Shown here: positions 26,921-35,909 of the stretch, piece after piece
Layout: every line of letters begins with the position of its first letter
Position numbering within the stretch: position 1 is the first letter of the stretch
Assembly (NCBI GenBank): GCA_963708575.1
Contig: CAVPTB010000007.1
Location: 620,001 to 684,000, forward strand
DNA: 64,000 bases
Reading direction: 5' to 3'
Source of the DNA: DASVWZ01 sp963708575
GTDB taxonomy: Bacteria > Acidobacteriota > Terriglobia > Terriglobales > Acidobacteriaceae
Program-made: the position numbers and the translations under genes
The notes under the pieces: generated by a model
Database searches by the model: none
The model's input: only the letters and a program-made list of their open reading frames with translations
What the model was told of the DNA's origin: nothing

Positions 26921-28162
26921 CTACAGCCGGGAAGCCTGCAAGGAGACGTCCGAAACGGCTGGCTTCACAGACTTGCGAGACAGGGCGGCGTACACGATCT
27001 CCATAAACTTTCGCGCAAAATTCATGATCGTAACGTCGTGCTGAGAGGAGTAGGCGGGCAAATCCGAATCTCGTTCTTTCTGCAAAAAGTGAGCCATCAC
27101 TCGCGCACAATCGTCCGCATCGCCCATGTGGAAGAACACCGAACCGGGGGCGTTTTGCTCCAGGTGGACCGAAAAATCAGACGCGATTACCGGCTTGGCT
27201 ACCGACCGCGCATCTTCAATCACCGTGCTCCAACCTTCAAACTGCGACGGCTGCAATACTGCTTGTGACGCGCGGATGAGGCAAACCTGATCCACTCGCG
27301 GAATCATGCCTACAATGTGAACCTGCGATTCGATGCCCATCGCCTTAATCTGCGACTGCAGTTTGGGGAAGAATTCCGGATGCCGGTTGTCTTTGGTCGG
27401 CCCGGTGCAAACCAAATCTACCCGCACCCCTTGGGTCTTCAGCTTGGCGACCGCCTTGAAGGCGGTGATGTGGTCTTTGTGAATCCAGAACTGGTTGCAG
27501 AGGATGACGTAGTTGGGTGGCAAATTGTACTTCGCTACGAACGGAGCCGGATCCTGAAACCATGGTTCGAGCGGCACCGTAGTGAAATGCAGGATGTGAG
27601 TTTGCGCCAGCGGCGGCCCGTAGGCCCGAACTGCATCCTCAAGGGCGCAGCGACTGCTGAATACTACGTGACGCTTGGGGTCGCGGAGCAACGCTGGGAA
27701 AGCTTTGTCACGTGCCGCGCGCGCCAGGCGCGAAAAGAATTCCGGCAAAAAGCAATGCTGCAGGTCCGGTATCCACGCGATGGCATTCGGCAGAAGACGA
27801 GTGTAGGGAACGGAAACCGGGAAAATTGCCTCCACCCCCTCGCGCCTTGCGACCTTGGCTAATTCTGGCGCAGACTCGCGACGCAACGCTGCCCACAAAC
27901 TGGCATGTACCCGTTGGGCGGCGATTTCGAATCGTGTCCCGCGGAAGAAACGGTCGAGCGGCGAGTCGTACACCACAACCTTGTCAGCCAGCTCCGCCAC
28001 TTCCTCAAAAAGTTCCGCGGTTCCGCGGCAGAATAGAGTGATTTTCGGACGCTCGTTCTCCGGCAGTCGTGCCAGCGCCCGCACCAGGTTGTGGGTGTAG
28101 ATCACACCCCCACGCCAGCGGTCCAAGGCGATCAATCCTATGTGTGGCGGGGGCCCGGTCAC
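26921..28162 (-). CDS. GT4-type glycosyltransferase
   Basis: A 413-residue GT-B fold glycosyltransferase. The N-terminal domain starts with GLIALDRWRGGVIYTHNLVRA. The C-terminal nucleotide-sugar domain (about 205-390) shows LCNQFWIHKDHITAFKAVAKL, VHIVGMIPRVDQVCLIRASQ and the donor-site segment PSQFEGWSTVIEDARSVAKPVIASD. Its start overlaps the stop of the sugar epimerase by four bases, so the two act in one pathway, probably surface polysaccharide or glycolipid synthesis. Acceptor and sugar are unknown. Confidence 0.88.
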   Translation of the reverse strand: MTGPPPHIGLIALDRWRGGVIYTHNLVRALARLPENERPKITLFCRGTAELFEEVAELADKVVVYDSPLDRFFRGTRFEIAAQRVHASLWAALRRESAPELAKVARREGVEAIFPVSVPYTRLLPNAIAWIPDLQHCFLPEFFSRLARAARDKAFPALLRDPKRHVVFSSRCALEDAVRAYGPPLAQTHILHFTTVPLEPWFQDPAPFVAKYNLPPNYVILCNQFWIHKDHITAFKAVAKLKTQGVRVDLVCTGPTKDNRHPEFFPKLQSQIKAMGIESQVHIVGMIPRVDQVCLIRASQAVLQPSQFEGWSTVIEDARSVAKPVIASDFSVHLEQNAPGSVFFHMGDADDCARVMAHFLQKERDSDLPAYSSQHDVTIMNFARKFMEIVYAALSRKSVKPAVSDVSLQASRL

Positions 28163-29109
28163 GAAATTACCCCTTCATAGGTTAATAATTCGCGGAGCCC
28201 TCGCGTCAGATCCGAATGGGGTGACCACCCGATCATGGCTCGCAGTTTTGTCACGTCAGCCTGCAAATGAGGACGCTCCACAGGACGAAGCTTAGAAGGG
28301 TCGGTCTCAATTTTCAACGGTTTTCTGGAAATTGCCGCGATGTGTTCCACAACCTCCTGCATGGTAACCGACACGCCCGTCCCAACGTTGGACAGGTTCA
28401 CTCCCGGTGTCGATTTCTCCACCATCTCGATGACCGCTTTAGCAGCATCGACCACTGGTACCAAATCTCGCTTGGCAGAAACGTTCCCTAGGCGAAGCAC
28501 GTTCGATCCGCCATTGCGAATCTGTCCGATGATCTCCGGCAGAATATGCGGATTCGTTTCATGCGGGCCGTATAGATTGAACAGGCGTCCGATCACGAAG
28601 TGACGCTCGGGATGCGTGCCGGACTCGAGATGGATCAGTTTTTCGCCCATCCACTTCGTCATGCCGTAGATGTTGAATGGCGCGATTTCGCCCGACTCTT
28701 CATGCGCCGATGTGATCGCCTTGTAGACGTCCGCAGTGCTGGCAAACCAGAACCGGGCTACATTGGCCTCGCGCGCAGCGCTCAAAACACATTGCGTGCC
28801 ATGGACATTCAAACTGACGGTCAATCCCGGATCACGCATCGCGGCCGGAATGAAGTGCAGGGCCGCCAAGTGGACGATTGTGCCTGGTCGTTCTCTCTTG
28901 CAAACCTCAGTCACACCCGCTTCGTCGCGAATGTCTTTACAAACAAACTTGAACTGGGAATGGTTGGCGAAAGGCGCTAAAAACTGCCATTTTCCGGTCG
29001 ATAAATTGTCGAGTCCGATAACCGGAATTTCACGCGCCAATAGCTGCGCTACCACGTGGGAACCGAGAAAACCGGCGGCGCCGGTGACCAACCAGGGCTG
29101 AGGATTCAT
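28159..29109 (-). CDS. NAD-dependent sugar epimerase/dehydratase
   Basis: A 316-residue extended short-chain dehydrogenase acting on a nucleotide sugar. The NAD-binding GAAGFLGSHV is at 9-18, the catalytic serine region is WFASTADVY, and the Y-x3-K pair is IYGMTKWMGEKL. The substrate-domain motif FNLYGPHETNPHILPEII follows. It is upstream of and overlapping the glycosyltransferase gene. UDP-glucose/GlcNAc 4-epimerase or a GDP-sugar dehydratase are both possible; the sequence alone does not decide. Confidence 0.88.
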   Translation of the reverse strand: MNPQPWLVTGAAGFLGSHVVAQLLAREIPVIGLDNLSTGKWQFLAPFANHSQFKFVCKDIRDEAGVTEVCKRERPGTIVHLAALHFIPAAMRDPGLTVSLNVHGTQCVLSAAREANVARFWFASTADVYKAITSAHEESGEIAPFNIYGMTKWMGEKLIHLESGTHPERHFVIGRLFNLYGPHETNPHILPEIIGQIRNGGSNVLRLGNVSAKRDLVPVVDAAKAVIEMVEKSTPGVNLSNVGTGVSVTMQEVVEHIAAISRKPLKIETDPSKLRPVERPHLQADVTKLRAMIGWSPHSDLTRGLRELLTYEGVIS

Positions 29110-29498
29110 GAGAGCAATTGAACACTGAAAGCACGACCTGAGCTACGTTTTAGGGTAAGCTAAGTACCCTTTCCGGGCAACCCCTATTATCGGGAAACCG
29201 CTGTCATGGAAAGGAAATCTCTTCCTTCTCAGCTCAAAGCCCACCCATGCGCCTGCTGATTTTACTACCAGATCGCGCGCTGTGGTCAAGCCGTGGTCGC
29301 CCTCGCCCAATTCTCTAGAGAACGTCGGCCCCATCCGCCTTTTGTGACTTCGCCGGGGCTTTAGCGTTTCTGCGTAAAGTATTGATGTTAAAGGATTTAA
29401 ATTGAAGATAAGCGCTACACCAAAGTACCGTTTACCCAATGGATATTCAGCTACTATCTTGAAGCCAGGACACGGGCGACTCTCGCCCATATAAAGAC
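29110..29498. other. Divergent intergenic region without a gene
   Basis: This 389-base stretch separates the minus-strand epimerase from the plus-strand regulator. It holds a short inverted repeat (AGGGTA and TACCCT, 29152-29170) close to the epimerase start. An AT-rich part near 29390-29460 could contain promoters for the plus-strand gene. No open frame here has a ribosome site or protein-like composition. Confidence 0.5.
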
Positions 29499-30263
29499 AT
29501 GCTGGCGGTATCGGCGGTGCAGCATGCGAGTGATGCTTCAACGCGAAACTTCATGCCGGAACAAAATTTTTCGACGGACTCTTCTGCGTTAATTCGAGTG
29601 TTGGCCGCAGACAGCACTCGGATGAATACCCAACTGCTCAGCCAAGCCCTGTCCCGCGATTTAAGCTTGAAAGTGATCGAGGTCGACCCGACCGAAACCG
29701 CCATCCTCAGCAAAGCCAGCAGCGAGAAACCAGATGTCGTGCTCTTGAGCGCGAATTTGGGCAATGATCCGAAATCCGGTTACGAACTCGCCAAGAAACT
29801 GGTTGCCGAAGAACCCAAGTGCCGCATTGTCATGCTGTTGGATAGCTCGGATCGAGGGTCGGTGCTGGAGGCTTTTCGTTCCGGCGCACGCGGAGTTTTC
29901 TCGCGAACCGAATCGCTGAAATTCCTGTCCAAGTGCATTCATGCCGCTCATCTTGGCCAGGTTTGGGCGAATAGCCGCGAGCTGGGTTACCTACTCGACG
30001 CAGTGTCTCAATCGATGCCTCATGTTGTGGACGCTAAGGGATTGACGATCCTCTCCAAGCGCGAGCAGGACGTCGTTCACTGCGTGGCCGATGGCCTTTC
30101 CAACCGGGAGATCGCCAAACGACTCAACTTGACCGAGCATACCGTCAAGAATTATCTCTTCCGAATCTTCGACAAGCTGGGGGTTTCGAGCCGGGTTGAG
30201 GTTGTTTTGTACGCCTTCAGTCATCAGACGCCCGCCTCTCCTGGCGCCCGTAACGCGCAGTGA
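29499..30263 (+). CDS. LuxR/NarL-type regulator with receiver lacking the phosphorylation aspartate
   Basis: A 254-residue two-domain regulator. The receiver-like part (about 30-150) is missing its key residues: the acidic pair is reduced to LAADSTRM, and the phosphorylated position is S84 in PDVVLLSANLG. The C-terminal LuxR helix-turn-helix (about 185-240) is intact: LTILSKREQDVVHCVADGLS, NREIAKRLNLTEHTVKNYLF, KLGVSSRVEVVLYA. It therefore probably binds DNA independently of phosphorylation or responds to another signal. The start is uncertain; an in-frame ATG at 29553 gives a protein 18 residues shorter, and neither has a clear ribosome site. Confidence 0.85.
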   Translation: MLAVSAVQHASDASTRNFMPEQNFSTDSSALIRVLAADSTRMNTQLLSQALSRDLSLKVIEVDPTETAILSKASSEKPDVVLLSANLGNDPKSGYELAKKLVAEEPKCRIVMLLDSSDRGSVLEAFRSGARGVFSRTESLKFLSKCIHAAHLGQVWANSRELGYLLDAVSQSMPHVVDAKGLTILSKREQDVVHCVADGLSNREIAKRLNLTEHTVKNYLFRIFDKLGVSSRVEVVLYAFSHQTPASPGARNAQ

Positions 30264-30561
30264 GCCGACTTTAACTTTCCGCAAACATCCCAAAATAAGC
30301 AAAGCGCCACCGACCCAGCGCCAGCTTTCCCATGGCGCTACGGCAGCGCTGCCGATGCGGAGCCCGACTACTGGTTAAGGCTATTGGGAAAAAAATCCCG
30401 TTGCCAGTGCTTTGATGGGTACCCGGAATCAGGTTGGTCAATTTTTCGGGCATATGCCAATCGCTTCTCCCGGCACACCTCTTGGTGTTTTCCATCACTG
30501 ACTCCAGTGAGATGGGGGGCTAGCGTAAATCTGACCGAAGTGTGCGTGAGAGGAGTCGGTT

Positions 30562-31116
30562 ATGGTGCATGAGGTTTATCTCCTGATCGCATTGTTAGTG
30601 GTTCTGGGGGCGTTTTCGCTGCGTCGCTTTCGAGTCGCGCTGAAGGAATTACGCCGCTACTGGGGAAAGATGGTGATCACCTGTCCCGAGAATCAAGAGA
30701 AAGCGGCCGTCGACGTCGCCAAGAGTCGCGCCGCCTTGGGCGCGATGGTCGGGCAGCCTCATCTGGAACTTTGCTCTTGTACCCGCTGGCCTGAGAAACA
30801 GGATTGTGGCCAGGAATGCTTAAGCCAGATCCAGAGTGACCCCGAGAGCCATCGCTTGTGGACGATTGCTGCGCAGTGGTACGCCGGGAAAGCTTGCGTG
30901 TACTGCAAGAAGCCCATCGGAGCCGTCCACCATCTCGACCATCAAGGTGCGTTGCTGAATCCTGATCAGACGACCGTCGAATGGGACGAAGTACCACCGG
31001 AAAAATTACCCGATGTGCTCAAGATGTCGGAACCCGTATGTTGGGGTTGCCACGTGACTGAGAGCTTCCGCCGGGAGCATCCGGAGTGGGTTGTGGAACG
31101 ATCGCGGCAGCACTGA
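30562..31116 (+). CDS. Membrane-anchored cysteine-rich protein with CxxCH
   Basis: A 184-residue protein with one N-terminal membrane helix (5-19), so the rest is probably outside the cytoplasm. Nine cysteines lie in the order C41, C71-x-C73, C82-x3-C86, C112-x2-C115 and CWGCH near 160-164, with HHLDH between the last two groups. CWGCH fits a c-type haem site; the other cysteines and histidines could bind iron-sulfur or zinc. I recall similar uncharacterised proteins (conserved CPEN start, CSCTRWPE, CWxCH) in acidobacteria and proteobacteria, but no assigned function. Confidence 0.75.
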   Translation: MVHEVYLLIALLVVLGAFSLRRFRVALKELRRYWGKMVITCPENQEKAAVDVAKSRAALGAMVGQPHLELCSCTRWPEKQDCGQECLSQIQSDPESHRLWTIAAQWYAGKACVYCKKPIGAVHHLDHQGALLNPDQTTVEWDEVPPEKLPDVLKMSEPVCWGCHVTESFRREHPEWVVERSRQH

Positions 31117-31189
31117 CTCGATCTCGGAATCCGACCGTTTGAAGTCGCGGAGGGTATTCGTTTGTCTCGGCAACCTATTCAAAACCCAA

Positions 31190-32347
31190 TTAATACTTGA
31201 AGGATTGCAGCCCGGAAAAATTCCCGTTCGAACCCGAGGTTAGTACGAAGCCGGTCCTATTACTGGGGTTCAACGCCATGTACGCTCCTCCCGGCCCAAG
31301 AACGAAATTCGCCAGCGACTGTTTCAAATTTCCCTGCTCGTCATAAACATGTATCTCGCCAGTCGTGCCTGGCACCGGATGGGCAATGAGAAACAGCTTG
31401 TGCAACGGATCACTCGCTACCGTTGCGCCTGAATACTTTCCGATGACCGGCAACTCCACAATGATGCCGGTGTGATTCTTCAAATCATAAAACTCCGCGC
31501 TATTGTCGGTTTCCGTCGTTGTACATGCGATGCCGGTAGCTGAATCCACCGCCAGGCCGTTAACCAAGCCGAATCCCAGCCCGGTAAATTCTGTGATCTT
31601 ACCTTCGGTGAGATCCACCAGCCCAATCTCTGGAACCGTATAAGGCGCTCCTTGTGCCTGTGCCAAAACTGCACGTTGTAACTTGCTATCCCAGGCCAGC
31701 ATCGGAGGTACGCCGCCATTAAAGATCGGATCGGTGAGTTTGACCCTCTTACCAAAAGTATTCGCGCCCACGTCCGATCCGAAAACGAAACGTGAGCAAC
31801 ACTCGTACGCAGATCCCATCACCGCAACATCCGGAGTTCCCTGGTCTCCTTCCACGTCCTCGAAAAGCTCCTTCTTATCATTCAGTGGAGGGTTCCATTT
31901 TCCGGTGAACGTGTTGCCGTCCAGCGGATTCAGAGTGTTGTAGGTCCGCTTATCGACGTAGATGCCTTTGACGTGTTCGACCTGCTGGATTCCGATGTGG
32001 CTACCCATCACCCCCAGGCTCACATAGTTATCGTTGGTCTCGGTTTTCTTCGCCACCACCTTCACGATCTTGCCAGTCTTCTGGTCGAAAGTTTCGGTCG
32101 CGATCAGGAGCTTCCCGTCCGACATGAAAGCGTATTCGCTGAGAAATCCTTCTGTGCCGTTGCGATCGACATCGTAGCCAAGGATTTCACCGCCAAATTT
32201 GTCCTGTACAACAAATCCTTGACCAACCGGGCCCAACCAATCGTTACTGCCGTTCTGTGCTGTAGAGGTTTGAGAGAAAACGAGTAAAAGCAGGAAGCAA
32301 AAGCATAGCAATGCGGCAAACGACGAGGCGGTGCGCTTTGTGTTCAT
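31190..32347 (-). CDS. Secreted beta-propeller-like protein of unknown function
   Basis: A 385-residue exported protein. The signal peptide spans about 1-30 (SFAALLCFCFLLLLVFSQ). The mature part consists of repeated strands of the type KIVKVVAKKTETNDNYVSLG, RFVFGSDVGANTF and GLGFGLVNGLAVDSATGIAC, in keeping with a propeller fold. CC at about 187-188 and one further cysteine are the only mature cysteines. No enzyme motif is seen. It stands alone between a cysteine-rich protein and lysS. Confidence 0.7.
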   Translation of the reverse strand: MNTKRTASSFAALLCFCFLLLLVFSQTSTAQNGSNDWLGPVGQGFVVQDKFGGEILGYDVDRNGTEGFLSEYAFMSDGKLLIATETFDQKTGKIVKVVAKKTETNDNYVSLGVMGSHIGIQQVEHVKGIYVDKRTYNTLNPLDGNTFTGKWNPPLNDKKELFEDVEGDQGTPDVAVMGSAYECCSRFVFGSDVGANTFGKRVKLTDPIFNGGVPPMLAWDSKLQRAVLAQAQGAPYTVPEIGLVDLTEGKITEFTGLGFGLVNGLAVDSATGIACTTTETDNSAEFYDLKNHTGIIVELPVIGKYSGATVASDPLHKLFLIAHPVPGTTGEIHVYDEQGNLKQSLANFVLGPGGAYMALNPSNRTGFVLTSGSNGNFSGLQSFKY

Positions 32348-32491
32348 ACGTTCAGTCCTGAAAAGAGATGGAGGCGGAATGCGCCCTGGAATCGCCTAAA
32401 AGCTAGCCTGCTGCCGGGCCCACCTTGTCATGAAAGTGTTACGGATTTGTAAAATCCTGCCAAGCCAGAGCGGCTCCGGTCCAAACCCAAA

Positions 32492-34042
32492 TTAGGCCTT
32501 ATCGGTGTCAGCCTCGTTGGACGCAGCCTTTTCCGGACGCAGCAACGGAAATAGGATCACGTCGCGGATCGTGTGCGAATCCGTAAATAGCATCGCCAGC
32601 CGGTCGATTCCCACGCCAACCCCACCCGCCGGAGGCATGCCATACGAAAGCGCCCGGATATAGTCTTCGTCCATCTGGTGGGCTTCTTCATCGCCACGCT
32701 CGCGCTCTTTTAATTGGCTTTCGAAACGTCGCCGCTGGTCTTCGGGATCGTTCAATTCGCTAAAGCCGTTCGATAGCTCCATTTGCCCCGCATAGATCTC
32801 CCAGCGCTCCACAAAATCCGGGTCGTCGGCCTTCTGTTTCGAGAGGGGAGAAACCGCCGTCGGGAATTCGTAAATGATCGTCGGCTGAACCAAATGCTCC
32901 TCCGCCGTGGCCTCGAAAAGACTAGCGATCGTCTTGCCCCTTGGCTCACTCACGTCGTACGCGATGTCTGCACCCGCAACCCTGAGTCGCTGGACCAGAT
33001 TTTTCACGGATTCATCTGTAGCAAAATCCGGTATCGTTGGCTTCGCTCCCGCTGCTTCCGGCCAGTATTGAATAATCGCCTCGCGCATCGTCAGGCGTTT
33101 CCAATTCGATTCCGCCCAATCAATCTCGTATTCCCCCCACTTCGACTTGGTGGTTCCATTCACGTCGATCGCCGCTTGTTCGATCAGCTTCTGCGTCAGG
33201 TCCATCACCCCACGATAGTCGGTGTACGCTTGATAGAACTCGAGCATCGTGAATTCCGGATTCCACCTCCAGCCCAAACCTTCGTTTCGGAAATTGCGGT
33301 TGATTTCATACACTCGATCGAAGCCGCCCACCGTCAGCCGCTTCAAATAAAGCTCCGGCGCAATCCGCAAGTAGAGATCCATGTCGAGCGTGTTGTGATG
33401 CGTGACAAATGGCCGTGCCACCGCACCTCCCGCAATAGGTTGCATCATGGGGGTCTCGACCTCAATGAATCCCTGGGAGTCAAGAAAGCGGCGCATCGAC
33501 TGGATCAACTTGCTGCGCTTCAGAAAGACGTCCCGAACCTCAGGATTCATGAACAGATCGACGTAGCGTTGCCGGTAGCGCAGCTCAACGTCGGTCAATC
33601 CGTGGAATTTTTCTGGCAGGGGCAGCAGGTCTTTCGACAAAAATGTGATCTGCTCCACATGAATGCTGAGTTCGCCCGTACGAGTGCGGAACAGGTATCC
33701 ACTCACTCCCACGTGGTCTCCAAGATCAAGCAATTTGTAAAGCTCGAACGCCGGCTCCCCAACTGCATCTTTCTTTACATAAATCTGCAGCCGCTGTCCG
33801 GCTTGCTGCAGATGTGCGAATCCGGCTTTGCCCATCAGCCGGATGGCCATGATCCGTCCCGCCACCCGAACGTTGGTCCTAGCGGCCTCTAGCTCCTCCC
33901 CCGATTTGGCGCTAAACTCCGCCAGGATGGCTGGAATCGTGTGAGAAAAGTCGTATTTTGTGGGGTAAGACGGCTGTCCCAGCGCTTCAATCTGCTTCAG
34001 CTTTTCGAGACGCAGCTTGTAAATATTTTCGTCGAGTGCCAA
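32492..34042 (-). CDS. lysS: Lysyl-tRNA synthetase, class II
   Basis: A 516-residue enzyme that charges tRNA-Lys in the cytoplasm. The N-terminal OB-fold anticodon domain (about 60-165) includes VRVAGRIMAIRLMGKAGFAH. The class II core has motif 1 around RFLDSQGFIEVETPMMQP, motif 2 around FRNEGLGWRWNPEFTMLEFY and motif 3 as GVGVGIDRLAMLF. Length and layout match bacterial LysS. The gene is single; the last 15 residues form a charged tail. Confidence 0.97.
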   Translation of the reverse strand: MALDENIYKLRLEKLKQIEALGQPSYPTKYDFSHTIPAILAEFSAKSGEELEAARTNVRVAGRIMAIRLMGKAGFAHLQQAGQRLQIYVKKDAVGEPAFELYKLLDLGDHVGVSGYLFRTRTGELSIHVEQITFLSKDLLPLPEKFHGLTDVELRYRQRYVDLFMNPEVRDVFLKRSKLIQSMRRFLDSQGFIEVETPMMQPIAGGAVARPFVTHHNTLDMDLYLRIAPELYLKRLTVGGFDRVYEINRNFRNEGLGWRWNPEFTMLEFYQAYTDYRGVMDLTQKLIEQAAIDVNGTTKSKWGEYEIDWAESNWKRLTMREAIIQYWPEAAGAKPTIPDFATDESVKNLVQRLRVAGADIAYDVSEPRGKTIASLFEATAEEHLVQPTIIYEFPTAVSPLSKQKADDPDFVERWEIYAGQMELSNGFSELNDPEDQRRRFESQLKERERGDEEAHQMDEDYIRALSYGMPPAGGVGVGIDRLAMLFTDSHTIRDVILFPLLRPEKAASNEADTDKA

Positions 34043-34279
34043 TGGGAATCCTTAATTATGCTCTAATTTCCGGCAAAAGCCGCCACGGATGCCGTTCTTA
34101 AAAGATGAATTGTGATTATACCCGCAGCAAAATCCTTGCAGGTTCAATGAACCTGCCCGGATGCTGACCGCATCGTAGTACAGACGATGGCCGCTTCGTG
34201 CTCAAGGCTTGAGTGGCGGCCAGCGTCAAAAGGATTTTTTGGTGCGGTTATTTCAAATGCGACAGGTGGGCGAGGTGAA

Positions 34280-34855
34280 ATGAAGCGAAAGAAGATAGGC
34301 CTGCCGCATGTGAAAACCTCTGTCTGGATCGTGTTCCTCGGGACCTTGCTGGTTTCAGCCCGCATCCAGGCCCAACTACACTGGCCCGCTACCAGGAAAG
34401 AGCACGTCCGCATACGCCTGATTGCTCTTGCTCAGGACCATCCCCGCTCCAGTTTCTTCGCCAATCAGGAAGTTTATGTCGCGGAAAAGCAACTTGGTTC
34501 TGGCGACGAATCCCGCCTCGTGAAGCTCGTTTACAACTTCTTGCCGTACCAGCCACGGCTCTCCGAATATGGTTTCGAATATCCCCTCGTTCACGAGTTG
34601 GCAGCCGTCAGAGATCCCAGTTGCGATGAGACTCTTACCCAGATGACCGACGAAGCCAATGCCCTGGGTGGTCGCGAGCCGCAGCATCCCCGATCGGGAA
34701 TGAAGTACACAGCCGAGGCTCCCGACTTGAGCACCGACCGGCATCGCGATGACTTGCCTTGCTACGTTACAACTGCCGATGACTACGAGAAGACTCTTTC
34801 CGAACCTCCGCCCTCGCCTTCCGCCGCTGGTCCCACTCTCAGCAAACGCCCCTGA
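34280..34855 (+). CDS. Exported protein of unknown function
   Basis: A 191-residue protein. GAGGTGAA before ATG 34280 fixes the start, although the frame is open to 34187. Residues 1-34 form a signal peptide with a basic start (MKRKKIG) and a hydrophobic core (TSVWIVFLGTLLVSA). The mature part contains VRIRLIALAQDHPRSSFFAN and a conserved-looking patch KLVYNFLPYQPRLSEYGFEYP. Two cysteines (in DPSCDET and LPCYVTT) could pair. The C-terminus is proline-rich. No family is recognised. Confidence 0.7.
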   Translation: MKRKKIGLPHVKTSVWIVFLGTLLVSARIQAQLHWPATRKEHVRIRLIALAQDHPRSSFFANQEVYVAEKQLGSGDESRLVKLVYNFLPYQPRLSEYGFEYPLVHELAAVRDPSCDETLTQMTDEANALGGREPQHPRSGMKYTAEAPDLSTDRHRDDLPCYVTTADDYEKTLSEPPPSPSAAGPTLSKRP

Positions 34856-34915
34856 CCCACGTAGCGGAGAGTCCTTGATGTGTCCTGAATCACTTGCCCG
34901 CGTGATGCTTAATCC

Positions 34916-34944
34916 TTGAAGGCCAGCGTAAGCGGCGTTAGTAT
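34916..34944 (+). promoter_or_regulatory. Housekeeping-type promoter upstream of nuoA
   Basis: TTGAAG (34916-34921) and TAGTAT (34939-34944) are separated by 17 bases, the ideal spacing for the vegetative sigma factor. The expected start point is near 34951, about 65 bases before nuoA, so the hairpin at 34964-34998 would be in the leader. Confidence 0.5.
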
Positions 34945-34963
34945 GGCTCCTTCATAGAGAGTA

Positions 34964-34998
34964 GAGAAGACAGCCACACCGTTGTGGCGATTCTTCTC
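34964..34998 (+). promoter_or_regulatory. Hairpin in the nuoA leader
   Basis: GAGAAGA pairs with TCTTCTC and, inside a small bulge, GCCACA pairs with TGTGGC, leaving the loop CCGT. This 13-pair structure ends 18 bases before the nuoA ATG. It is not followed by a T-tract, so an RNA-stability or translation-control role fits better than termination. Confidence 0.45.
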
Positions 34999-35016
34999 TC
35001 GAAACGCGCGATACTA

Positions 35017-35373
35017 ATGCCACAAAACTACGTTCCTGCATTCATATTCGTGGCCATCGTGGGGGTGTTGATCCCACTCACGCTCTTGCTCGCCAAACTG
35101 GTCCGTCCGCAGAATCCTAACCGCACGAAACTCATGCCGTACGAGTGCGGGGTCGACCCCGTCGATAACGCCCGCGGCCGTTACACCGTGCGTTACTACA
35201 TCGTGGCAATTCTGTTCGTGGTCTTCGACGTGGAGACCATCTTCTTGTTCCCATGGGCAGTGCGTTTTAAGGCGTTGGGCGTCTTCGGCCTGGTCGAGAT
35301 GTTGATTTTCCTCGGCATCCTGGTCGTTGGTTACATCTGGATATGGCAAAAGGGGGCTCTGGAGTGGGTCTAA
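35017..35373 (+). CDS. nuoA: NADH-quinone oxidoreductase subunit A
   Basis: A 118-residue membrane subunit of complex I with three helices. The family signature MPYECGVDPVDNARGRYTVR and the acidic FDVETIFLFPWA helix are present. The start is ATG 35017; an in-frame GTG at 34984 would add 11 residues that belong to the leader hairpin. It heads a nuo cluster, but the next gene is not nuoB. Confidence 0.95.
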   Translation: MPQNYVPAFIFVAIVGVLIPLTLLLAKLVRPQNPNRTKLMPYECGVDPVDNARGRYTVRYYIVAILFVVFDVETIFLFPWAVRFKALGVFGLVEMLIFLGILVVGYIWIWQKGALEWV

Positions 35374-35474
35374 CCCCCATCTCTGATTTCAAAAACATCT
35401 TAACTGCCGCAAAATCCTTTGATAGTTGAGGACACGATAGTGCACGAAGTAAGTCTTCCGACGAGTGTGGTGCG

Positions 35475-35810
35475 ATGACCGCCGCCAACTCCATGAACAC
35501 CGGGTCGACACCGGAAGTATTTGTCGCCAGCCGGTTTACCAAAGGCAATCTTTTTTTCCCCACGCAAATTGAAGTCAATAACCAGCACGTGAGCCGCGTG
35601 AAGCCGCGCCTCTTTGGCCGGAACGAAGAGAGTATCGCCATTGCGCAGGTAGCCTCGGTACACATCCGCACCGGAGTTTTTTGGTCGGATATCGTGATCG
35701 AGTCGGCGGGTGGAACTGATCCCATCACCAGCCACGGCCACCGCAAAGCTGATGCTCAACGTATTCGGGATCTGATCGAGTCATATCAGGCAGCCGCGCG
35801 ACGCACGTAG
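35475..35810 (+). CDS. Small PH-like-fold protein within the nuo cluster
   Basis: A 111-residue soluble protein placed where nuoB normally lies. The core (20-105) alternates strands such as LFFPTQIEVNNQHVSRVKP, SIAIAQVASVHIRTGVFW and SDIVIESAGGTDPITSHG and ends with a helix (ADAQRIRDLIESYQ). This is the layout of small bacterial PH-like (bPH) domains. It has no cysteines, so it cannot replace the 4Fe-4S subunit NuoB. Its role is unknown; co-transcription with complex I genes is likely because it lies in the same direction with 100-base gaps on either side. Confidence 0.65.
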   Translation: MTAANSMNTGSTPEVFVASRFTKGNLFFPTQIEVNNQHVSRVKPRLFGRNEESIAIAQVASVHIRTGVFWSDIVIESAGGTDPITSHGHRKADAQRIRDLIESYQAAARRT

Positions 35811-35909
35811 TCGCATCGCTGTCTGTGACGCGCGTCGTTGACACTCGAAATCGCGAGCTGTTAGAAGTGAACGTTTTCTAAACGAGACTGGGTCGAAAGA
35901 ACAGAGCCT

